A DNA stretch of 64,000 nucleotides from assembly GCF_003287405.1 (NCBI RefSeq), contig NZ_PRLD01000002.1, positions 1-64,000 of the forward strand, read 5' to 3'. Shown here in pieces: positions 58,087 through 64,000 of the stretch. Within the stretch, counting starts at the first letter, position 1; each line of letters begins with the position of its first letter. The stretch comes from Faecalibacterium prausnitzii. GTDB lineage: Bacteria; Bacillota; Clostridia; Oscillospirales; Ruminococcaceae. A program made the position numbers and the translations under genes. The notes under the pieces were generated by a model, which made no database searches, had not been told where the DNA came from, and saw only the letters and a list, made by a program, of their open reading frames with translations.

Positions 58087-58434
58087 ATGGCTATTTTTGA
58101 AAAGACCATCCGCAACCAGAACTTTGATACCCTGCTCCGCAAGCTGGAACTCGCCATCCCGGACAGCAGCTGGTCGGCAGAGCTGGAAGCCGGCAGCGAT
58201 TTCAAGGAGGGCAGCGCCCGGTGCAGCGTGCGGGTGTTTGAGCGGTACAGCATGGTGGGCGGCAACCGTCTCAGCCTGACACTGACCTTGTTCCAGAACG
58301 GGGACGAGCCCATCCGGCTGTCGGCCATTGCAGCGGGCGGCAGTCAGGCGGTGTTCTTTAAAATGAACACCCTCGGCGAGGACGCTTTTCTGGAGGATGT
58401 AAAGCAGCTGCTGGAGGAAATTTTGGAGGGCTAA
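58087..58434 (+). CDS. DUF6054-like protein
   Basis: 115 residues: a beta-rich protein with SWSAELEAGSDFKEGSARCS, then YSMVGGNRLSLTLTLFQNGD and a helical end. It matches my memory of the DUF6054 family of Clostridia in length and pattern. The start is behind AAGGAGG. It is followed 1 bp later by the DUF2500 gene, with which it is probably co-transcribed. Confidence 0.7.
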   Translation: MAIFEKTIRNQNFDTLLRKLELAIPDSSWSAELEAGSDFKEGSARCSVRVFERYSMVGGNRLSLTLTLFQNGDEPIRLSAIAAGGSQAVFFKMNTLGEDAFLEDVKQLLEEILEG

Positions 58435-58435
58435 A

Positions 58436-58801
58436 ATGTTTTATAGTGGGTTTGACGCGCTGTTCAGCATCCTGTTCCCGCTGGTGTTTCTGGTGGTGCT
58501 GGGCATGATCCTGTTTACCGTGGTGAGCAACCTGCGCAGATGGAGCAAAAATAATGCGTCCCCGCGCCTTACCGTCCCGGCTACTGTGGTGGCCAAGCGG
58601 ATGAACGTTTCCCGCCATCATACGGACAATACGATGTCGCATACGTTCACTACCTATTATGCCACCTTTCAGGTAGAAAGCGGTGACCGCATGGAACTTG
58701 AAGTAGATGGTTCGGACTACGGAATGCTTGTAGAAGGCGACACCGGAAAGCTGAGCTTTCAGGGCACGCGGTATCTGGGGTTTGAACGGAAGAACGGGTG
58801 A
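58436..58801 (+). CDS. DUF2500-type membrane protein
   Basis: 121 residues. One N-terminal membrane segment, LFSILFPLVFLVVLGMILFT, is followed by an OB-like beta domain (PATVVAKRMNVSRHHTDN; YYATFQVESGDRMELEVDGS; TGKLSFQGTRYLGFERK) as in DUF2500. The function is unknown. Its stop overlaps the next GTG. Confidence 0.85.
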   Translation: MFYSGFDALFSILFPLVFLVVLGMILFTVVSNLRRWSKNNASPRLTVPATVVAKRMNVSRHHTDNTMSHTFTTYYATFQVESGDRMELEVDGSDYGMLVEGDTGKLSFQGTRYLGFERKNG

Positions 58802-59097
58802 CCGATATGCAGCAAAAGCATTCAAGTGTGCCGGAAATCGTGGGCAGAAGCCTGTTTTATACGTTGACGAACTATCTGCTTATCAGCATGGAGCTGTCCT
58901 TCCGTGCGCAGTGGCTCTCGGTCTTGTTCTCGGCGGCGCTTGTATGGTGCAACATGGAGTATTGGAACGCCGTTTACAGGCTGACCGGCAAAAAGCTTGC
59001 CGCATGGGCCTTGTGGGGCGTCTGCATTGCTGCAAGCACAGGTGTTGCGTATTTTGCGGGGTATATCCAAGGAACGCTTGTTCCACTTGTGGTATGA
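58798..59097 (+). CDS. Small membrane protein of unknown function
   Basis: 99 residues with two to three hydrophobic stretches (SLFYTLTNYLLISMELSF; WLSVLFSAALVWCNMEYW; LAAWALWGVCIAASTGVAYF). The GTG start overlaps the DUF2500 stop; an ATG at 58807 is an alternative. Coupling suggests co-expression with the two genes before it. No family recognised. Confidence 0.6.
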   Translation: MTDMQQKHSSVPEIVGRSLFYTLTNYLLISMELSFRAQWLSVLFSAALVWCNMEYWNAVYRLTGKKLAAWALWGVCIAASTGVAYFAGYIQGTLVPLVV

Positions 59098-59170
59098 TAA
59101 ACGCGCTGCTGCGCAGTATTTTTGAAGAAATCGCAGAAGCTGTGACAAAAGTATTATTCTTTTGTGAATT

Positions 59171-59213
59171 TTAGCACTCTACACTTGACAGTGCTAAAAA
59201 ATCGTGTTATAAC
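59171..59213 (+). promoter_or_regulatory. CIRCE operator overlapping the hsp20 promoter
   Basis: TTAGCACTC (59171-59179), nine bases, then CAGTGCTAA (59189-59197), which matches the CIRCE consensus with one change (C for G). It overlaps a sigma-A promoter: TTGACA (59185-59190), 17-nt spacer, TATAAC (59208-59213). HrcA should repress this gene. The leader to ATG 59336 is about 115 nt. Confidence 0.9.
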
Positions 59214-59335
59214 AGTGGCGTGCTCAGGAGGAAGGGCAAAAGGAGAGCCGCAAGGCTCCCCGAAAAGCCCTTTGCAAAGAGCTTCAAAATGTAATTTTAT
59301 ACCCGACCCGAACGCCGGGATTGGAGGTATGTTTT

Positions 59336-59800
59336 ATGTTTATGCCGACTGTTTTTCATGAGAACCTGTTCGATGATCTCTTTGATCCGTTCTGGAACGA
59401 GGGTGCACTGGAGCGTGTGATGAACCGCGAAGCCCGCGACACCTTTGGTAAGCGCGGCGCAAACATGATGAAGACCGATGTCAAGCAGACGGACAACGGC
59501 TACGAAGTAGACGTTGATCTGCCGGGCTGCAAGAAGGAGGACGTTCAGATGGATCTGAACGACGGCTACCTGACCATTCAGGCAGTGCGCAGCCACTCTA
59601 ACGATGAAAAGGACAACAAGGGCCGTTATGTGCGGCGCGAGACCTTCTCCGGCAGCTGCGCCCGCAGCTTCTATGTGGGCGAAGTGAAGAAGGAGGATAT
59701 CCACGCAAAGTTCGAGGATGGTGTCCTGCACATCCAGCTGCCCGCTCCTCAGCAGACGAAGGCTCTGCCTGAGAACCCGAACCTGATCGAGATCGAGTAA
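59336..59800 (+). CDS. Hsp20/alpha-crystallin small heat shock protein
   Basis: 154 residues. The alpha-crystallin domain runs from about residue 45 to 140: MMKTDVKQTDNGYEVDVDLP, then GCKKEDVQMDLNDGYLTIQA and FYVGEVKKEDIHAKFEDGVL, with the typical GVL motif. It ends IEIE in place of an IxI tail. ATP-independent chaperone that holds unfolded proteins. ATG 59336 follows GGAGG. Controlled by the CIRCE element upstream. Confidence 0.97.
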   Translation: MFMPTVFHENLFDDLFDPFWNEGALERVMNREARDTFGKRGANMMKTDVKQTDNGYEVDVDLPGCKKEDVQMDLNDGYLTIQAVRSHSNDEKDNKGRYVRRETFSGSCARSFYVGEVKKEDIHAKFEDGVLHIQLPAPQQTKALPENPNLIEIE

Positions 59801-59837
59801 ATGCCGGCCGTGTGCGCCAAGGCATAACGTATATAGG

Positions 59838-59881
59838 ATGCCCCCGGAGAGCTGCAACAAGCCCTCCGGGGGCATTTTTTG
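59838..59881 (+). terminator. Terminator of hsp20
   Basis: ATGCCCCCGGAG pairs with CTCCGGGGGCAT around a 14-nt loop and is followed by TTTTT. The remaining sequence to 60067 shows no gene. Confidence 0.92.
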
Positions 59882-60067
59882 TGTGCAGGCTTTCGATGAC
59901 GGAGAGGGGAGAAAGTACCTGTTTTTGCCAGAAAACTTTATTTTTCTACCATTTCGTGGTATCCTTATAAGGCGCACGCAATACAGGCCTGCGGCTGCAC
60001 TGGCAGCGGCTGCGGACTGCGTGCGGCAAAAAAAGAACGTATAGAAGAGAAAAGGGGGATAAAAGTC

Positions 60068-60745
60068 ATGGGCGAATTTGCCTTTCAGACTTTACGGGAA
60101 AGTATCACCTCTGCCATCAGGAGCAAGATCCTTACCGGGGAGCTGCAGCCGGGCGCAAAGCTGGCTGAGCAGCGGCTTGCCGAGGAGTTCGGCTCCAGCC
60201 GGGCACCCATCCGGGAAGCGCTGCGGCAGTTGGAACAGGAGGGCATGGTCGAGTATTCGCGCAATGTGGGGTGCTCTGTGCGCCGGGTGAAACCGGAGGA
60301 CGCCTACGAGATCTATCTGCTGCGGGCAAATCTGGAAATGACGGCGCTGCGCTATTTTGACTGCAAATTCCAGGAGGAGGATCTGCGCACCCTGCGCGGG
60401 ATACTGGAGGAGATGCGCAATGTCCGGCCGGGGGATCTTTCGCAGATCGTGGAGAATGACAACCGCTTCCACGCGGTCATCGTGCAGCGGGCAGGGCTGC
60501 CCAGACTGCTGAAATTCTGGGACGACCTGAACTACGGCAACCTGCTCGTTGGGGCGAGCAGCGGCTCTAACCACGAGACGCTGGCGCAGCGGCAGAACGG
60601 CATCCACACCAAGCTGTACGAGGCGCTGGCAAGCGGCGACACCGAGGCTGCCTGCCGCGCCGTCTACGCCCACTACATGGAGCCTATGGAGCGGATGCGC
60701 AGCGCGAACAGCGCTGGACAGGCAGCAGACGGCACGGCAAAATAA
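60068..60745 (+). CDS. GntR-family regulator, FadR (FCD) subfamily
   Basis: 225 residues. Winged HTH: ITSAIRSKILTGELQPGAKL, then AEQRLAEEFGSSRAPIREAL and RQLEQEGMVEYSRNVGCSVR. The C-terminal FCD ligand domain has the metal/ligand pattern YEIYLLRANLEMTALRYFDC ... NDNRFHAVIVQRAGLPRL. It ends 46 bp before a 28-bp palindrome at the promoter of the amino-acid permease, so it probably controls that gene. Inducer unknown; an amino acid or organic acid is likely. Confidence 0.94.
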   Translation: MGEFAFQTLRESITSAIRSKILTGELQPGAKLAEQRLAEEFGSSRAPIREALRQLEQEGMVEYSRNVGCSVRRVKPEDAYEIYLLRANLEMTALRYFDCKFQEEDLRTLRGILEEMRNVRPGDLSQIVENDNRFHAVIVQRAGLPRLLKFWDDLNYGNLLVGASSGSNHETLAQRQNGIHTKLYEALASGDTEAACRAVYAHYMEPMERMRSANSAGQAADGTAK

Positions 60746-60791
60746 GGGGAATTTGGCTGAACGTCTAAATTTTGACCAATCATTTTATGGA

Positions 60792-60829
60792 AATTGCAGA
60801 TTGTCTACAATCTGCAATTATGCTATACT
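60792..60829 (+). promoter_or_regulatory. GntR-type operator overlapping the permease promoter
   Basis: AATTGCAGATTGT-CT-ACAATCTGCAATT (60792-60819) is a perfect palindrome with 13-bp arms. Its centre TTGTCTACAA fits the FadR-type T-N-G-T...A-C-N-A consensus. The promoter TTGTCT (60801-60806), 17-nt spacer, TATACT (60824-60829) uses the centre of the palindrome as its -35 box. A repressor bound here would block RNA polymerase. Confidence 0.85.
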
Positions 60830-60950
60830 GTCAAAGTGACTGGTCGAGAGTTGCTGTATTTTTGGTAAAAATTGCAAAATGTATGCGGAACCTCGGCCTT
60901 CTTACAGGAACTTCCGCCCTGTGTGGAGAAGAAAGAGAGGAATTATCCGT

Positions 60951-62393
60951 ATGTCTAACAAAGAAAAAGCTACAAAGATCTCGTGGCTTACCCTTGCCTT
61001 CATGGCCTTTTCTACGGTCTGGGGCTTCGGCAACATTACCAACGGCTTTGTGTACTTTAACGGTCCGCAGGTCATCTTCAGCTGGATCTTCATGTTTGCC
61101 CTTTACTTTATCCCCTATGCGCTGATGGTGGGCGAGCTGGGCTCAGCCTTTAAAAACGAGGGCGGCGGTGTCAGTTCATGGCTGCACCAGACCACCAACG
61201 CCAAGCTGGCTTACTACGCCGGCTGGACCTACTGGGCGTGCCACATCACCTACATCGCCAGCAAGGGCAGCGGCTTTTTGAAGGCGCTGAGCTGGGCGGT
61301 TTTCCGCAACGCGGAGACCTACGATTCCTTCCCCACCCGCTACATCCAGCTGGCTACCTTCTGCATCCTGCTGCTGGGCTGCTACATTGCAAGCCTGGGT
61401 CTGAACCCCCTGAAAAAGCTGCTGACTGCCGCAGGCACCTGTACCTTCGTCATGTCCCTGCTGTACATCGTGATGATGTTCGCTGCCCCGGCCATCAACC
61501 CCACCGCAGAGTACGTCCACGCCAACCTGAGCTTCAGCAGCATGATCCCCAACTTTAACGTCACCTACTTCACGTCTCTGTCCATTCTGGTGTTCGCCGT
61601 GGGCGGCTGCGAAAAGATCTCTCCCTACGTCAATAAGGTCGAGAACCCCAGCAAGGGCTTCCCCCGCGGCATGATCACGCTGGCCGTCATGGTGGTCGCC
61701 TGCGCCATTCTGGGCACGCTGGCCATGAGCCGTATGTTCGACCCCGCCATCATCAACGCCAGCGCCGAAAGCTTCAACGCCTATGTCGCCAACAGTTCCT
61801 ACTGGGCTTTCCAGAAGCTGGGTCAGTACTACCATGTGGGCGATCTGTTCATGATCATCTACGCCCTGTGCAACGTCATCAGCCAGCTCGCCGTGCTGAT
61901 TTTGAGCATCGACGCACCCCTGCGTATGCTGCTGGATAACGAGCACACCAAGCAGTTCATCCCGCAGGCTCTGCACAAGGTCAACGCCCACGGCGTGCAC
62001 AGCAACGGCATCAAGATGGTGGCTGTGCTGTCCGGCTCCATCATTCTGGCACAGTCCTTCGTGCCCGGTGCTGCCGCCGTTCTGCGCCAGCTGACCAAGC
62101 TGAACTCTGTGTGTATGCCCATGCGCTACCTGTGGGTGTTTGCCGCCTACATTGCCCTGCGCAATGCCTACGATACCATCCCCGCCGAGTACCGCTTTGT
62201 CAAAAATCAGGCCGTGGCCAAGTTCTTCGGCGGCTGGTGCTTTGCCGTTACCGCCGTGTGCTGCGTGCTGGGTATGTATGATAAGGACCCCTTCACCTTT
62301 GCACTGAACGTCATCACCCCCGTGGTACTGACTGTGCTGGGATTCATTCTGCCCGCCCTTGCAAAGCGCGAACAGACCGCTGCCAAAAAGTAA
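60951..62393 (+). CDS. Amino-acid permease, APC superfamily
   Basis: 480 residues with about 12 membrane helices. The N-terminal part, ISWLTLAFMAFSTVWGFGNI, followed by FALYFIPYALMVGELGSAFK, resembles the glutamate/GABA-antiporter-like and YfnA-like permeases. Later helices include FTSLSILVFAVGGCEKISPY, a substrate-site-like region. The substrate is unknown but an amino acid is probable, in agreement with FadR-type control. ATG 60951 is behind GAGAGGAA. Confidence 0.93.
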   Translation: MSNKEKATKISWLTLAFMAFSTVWGFGNITNGFVYFNGPQVIFSWIFMFALYFIPYALMVGELGSAFKNEGGGVSSWLHQTTNAKLAYYAGWTYWACHITYIASKGSGFLKALSWAVFRNAETYDSFPTRYIQLATFCILLLGCYIASLGLNPLKKLLTAAGTCTFVMSLLYIVMMFAAPAINPTAEYVHANLSFSSMIPNFNVTYFTSLSILVFAVGGCEKISPYVNKVENPSKGFPRGMITLAVMVVACAILGTLAMSRMFDPAIINASAESFNAYVANSSYWAFQKLGQYYHVGDLFMIIYALCNVISQLAVLILSIDAPLRMLLDNEHTKQFIPQALHKVNAHGVHSNGIKMVAVLSGSIILAQSFVPGAAAVLRQLTKLNSVCMPMRYLWVFAAYIALRNAYDTIPAEYRFVKNQAVAKFFGGWCFAVTAVCCVLGMYDKDPFTFALNVITPVVLTVLGFILPALAKREQTAAKK

Positions 62394-62502
62394 CCTGAAT
62401 ATGCTTATAGCAATTCAACTTTTTAATGCAACGGCAACAGCGTTGAATTGCATATCGCAAATATGCTGTTTGAATGTTGCACTAATTTCTTGACTTGCGA
62501 TA

Positions 62503-62535
62503 AAAAGGGCCGGTCAGCACTGACCGGCTCTTTTC
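62503..62535 (+). terminator. Terminator of the permease gene
   Basis: AAAAAGGGCCGGTCAG and CTGACCGGCTCTTTT form a stem with a 2-nt loop. Upstream, GCAATTCAAC...GTTGAATTGC (about 62410-62453) is a second inverted repeat of unknown role. Confidence 0.85.
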
Positions 62536-62561
62536 AGATACACCTTAGGAGGTTTATTTTT

Positions 62562-63878
62562 ATGATCGCATCCGAAGTCCGTGAAATGCTGTCCTTCATC
62601 GACGGCAACCCCACCGCATACCACACCACCGCCGCTGTGCGGGATATCCTGCTGAAGGCAGGCTTTGCAGAGCTGCTGGAAAGCCGCAAGTGGGCGCTGG
62701 AACCCGGCAAGGACTACTTTGTCTGCCGCAACGGTTCCAGCATCATCGCCTTCCGCATGGGCGACCAGCTGGAGAATTACAGCTTCAACGTTGCCGCCGC
62801 CCATACGGATTCTCCCTGCTTCCGCATCAAGGAGAACGCCGAGATCCACATGGGGCAGAACTACACCAAGCTGAACACCGAGGGCTACGGCGGCATGATC
62901 TGCGCCACATGGATGGATCGTCCGCTGTCTGTGGCGGGCCGTGTGCTGGTGCAGGAGAACGGCGCTATCGTATCCCGTCTGGTGGCACTGGACCGCGACC
63001 TGCTGATGATCCCCAGCGTTGCCATCCACATGAACCGCGAGGTCAACGATAAGGCTTCCTTCAACAAGCAGGTGGATATGCTGCCCGTGCTGGGCGGTGC
63101 CTGCGAGGAGGGCGCGCTGAAAAAGCTGATCGCAGAGGAGCTGCAGGTGTCTGAGGAGCAGATCCTTGGCAGCGATCTGTTCCTCTATGTGCGGGAAAAA
63201 GCCACCGTCTGGGGCTGCAACGAGGAGTTCATCTCCTGCGGCCGTCTGGACGATCAGCAGTGCGTTTACGGCATCCTGAAAGGTCTGCTGACTGCCAAGA
63301 ACGCCCGCTCCATCGGTGTGGCAGCCTTCTTTGATAACGAGGAGGTCGGCTCCGGCACCAAGCAGGGCGCAGCCTCCACCTTCCTGTACGATGTGCTGCA
63401 CCGCATTGCCCAGAGCCTTGGCGGCAGCGACGAGGACTTCCACCGCGCGGTGGCTTCCAGCTTTATGGTCAGCGCCGACAACGCCCACGCCGTGCACCCC
63501 AACCACCCGGAGCACACCGATGTGAACAACTGCACCTACATGAACAAGGGTGTGGTCATCAAGACCCACGCCGGTCAGAAGTACACCAGCGACGGCATGA
63601 GCGTTGCAGCCGCCCGGGAGCTGGCTGCCCGCGCCGGTGTGCCGCTGCAATACTTTGCAAACCGTTCCGATAAGGTAGGCGGCAGCACGCTGGGCAATCT
63701 GGCGATGGCACAGGTGTCCATGAATTGTGTGGACATCGGCCTGCCCCAGCTGGCCATGCACTCCTGCTACGAGACCGCCGGTGCAGAGGATACCCTCTCG
63801 CTCATCAAGCTGATGCAGGAGCTGTACAGCAGCCACTTTGAAGAGACTGCTTTCGGCACGCTTTCTATCAGCAAGTAA
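62562..63878 (+). CDS. M18 family aminopeptidase (aspartyl aminopeptidase-like)
   Basis: 438 residues. Zinc-ligand motifs are in AAAHTDSPCFRIKENAE, GRLDDQQCVYGI, FFDNEEVGSGTKQGA and MVSADNAHAVHPNHPEHTD, with a late His in CDIGLPQLAMHSCYET-type context (here NCVDIGLPQLAMHSCYE). The enzyme removes N-terminal Asp/Glu or other residues from peptides as a tetrahedral dodecamer in the cytoplasm. ATG 62562 has TTAGGAGG upstream. Confidence 0.96.
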   Translation: MIASEVREMLSFIDGNPTAYHTTAAVRDILLKAGFAELLESRKWALEPGKDYFVCRNGSSIIAFRMGDQLENYSFNVAAAHTDSPCFRIKENAEIHMGQNYTKLNTEGYGGMICATWMDRPLSVAGRVLVQENGAIVSRLVALDRDLLMIPSVAIHMNREVNDKASFNKQVDMLPVLGGACEEGALKKLIAEELQVSEEQILGSDLFLYVREKATVWGCNEEFISCGRLDDQQCVYGILKGLLTAKNARSIGVAAFFDNEEVGSGTKQGAASTFLYDVLHRIAQSLGGSDEDFHRAVASSFMVSADNAHAVHPNHPEHTDVNNCTYMNKGVVIKTHAGQKYTSDGMSVAAARELAARAGVPLQYFANRSDKVGGSTLGNLAMAQVSMNCVDIGLPQLAMHSCYETAGAEDTLSLIKLMQELYSSHFEETAFGTLSISK

Positions 63879-63886
63879 ATTGATAT

Positions 63887-63923
63887 AAAAAGGACTGCCG
63901 TGCGCTGCACGGCAGTCCTTTTT
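63887..63923. terminator. Bidirectional terminator
   Basis: AAAAAGGACTGCCGTGC/GCACGGCAGTCCTTTTT is symmetrical, with T-runs on both strands, and lies between the aminopeptidase gene and a convergent gene at the right edge. Confidence 0.93.
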
Positions 63924-63937
63924 GCATTTATGACTCT

Positions 63938-64000
63938 TTATTTGCGGCGGGTGAGACAGTTCAGCGCCATCACGACCAGCACAAGAAAACCGATGACCAG
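63938..64000 (-). CDS. C-terminal end of a membrane protein (partial)
   Basis: The minus-strand frame entering from the right edge encodes LVIGFLVLVVMALNCLTRRK before the stop at 63938. It is one hydrophobic helix followed by a basic tail. The gene ends 15 bp from the shared terminator. The family cannot be told from 20 residues. Confidence 0.6.
   Translation of the reverse strand: MVIGFLVLVVMALNCLTRRK

Noticed and set aside
1-64000. CRISPR array
   Set aside because: No regularly spaced direct repeats with unique spacers were seen; the repeats found are palindromic or terminal inverted types.

Overview
The window looks like a chromosomal segment of a gut Clostridia/Oscillospiraceae bacterium, most likely Faecalibacterium or a close relative. 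The right half is GC-rich and has Firmicutes housekeeping genes. A spo0A-like gene without its phospho-acceptor, oscillospiraceal DUF families, palindromic interspersed repeats, and mobile-element genes of the clostridial ICE type point the same way. The assignment is inferred from family recognition, not from a marker gene.

Layout. (1) 1-2923: mobilisation module of an integrative element (partial upstream gene, MobC, CD1845-like membrane protein, MOBP relaxase, small coiled-coil protein). (2) 3007-19360: a tightly packed minus-strand surface-polysaccharide operon. In transcription order it encodes an HA-repeat helicase, initiating sugar-phosphate transferase, two GT4 glycosyltransferases, a frameshifted acyltransferase, a radical SAM/SPASM enzyme, a Wzy-like polymerase, a CDP-glycerol glycerophosphotransferase, a Wzx flippase, a sulfotransferase, LicD, a GNAT acetyltransferase, a class V aminotransferase and a cytidylyltransferase-dehydrogenase fusion. 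The distal part (below about 11.89 kb) is clearly more AT-rich than the proximal part. (3) 19389-20843: a tyrosine recombinase gene bounded by two 21-bp inverted repeats (20/21 identical). Just inside the left repeat is a minus-strand promoter (TTGAAT-N17-TAAAAT) that fires into the polysaccharide operon. This looks like an invertible promoter now in the ON orientation. (4) 20.9-27.9 kb: regulation/integration end of the element (XRE repressor with twin operators, ImmA/IrrE protease, sigma-like factor behind a sequestering hairpin, a possible structured RNA, MazF/PemK protein, ParB-like protein, TnpW-like protein, large serine recombinase).

(5) 27.96 kb to the end: chromosomal backbone. It begins with tRNA-Ala(CGC) and a broken tRNA-Ala. 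Next come a SpoU-type RNA methyltransferase, a MacB-like ABC exporter, a Spo0A-like/histidine-kinase-like pair, a split 2-hydroxyacyl-CoA dehydratase activase system, and an EF-G/TetM-like GTPase fused to a Rae1-type NYN nuclease domain. The rest includes nnrD, a nitroreductase, tsaD, polA, ferredoxin, an ArsC/Spx protein, a GT2, an AraC regulator, TraX, YitT, a Cof-type HAD phosphatase, CIRCE-controlled Hsp20, a GntR regulator with an operator-controlled amino-acid permease, and an M18 aminopeptidase. Several small repeats lie between these genes: a three-copy family that pairs a conserved core with copy-specific palindromes, and two MITE-like elements.

The main biological idea is a phosphate-, sulfate- and possibly amino-alcohol-decorated surface polysaccharide. 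It is carried between the transfer and integration modules of a mobile element and apparently switched by a site-specific recombinase encoded inside the invertible segment.
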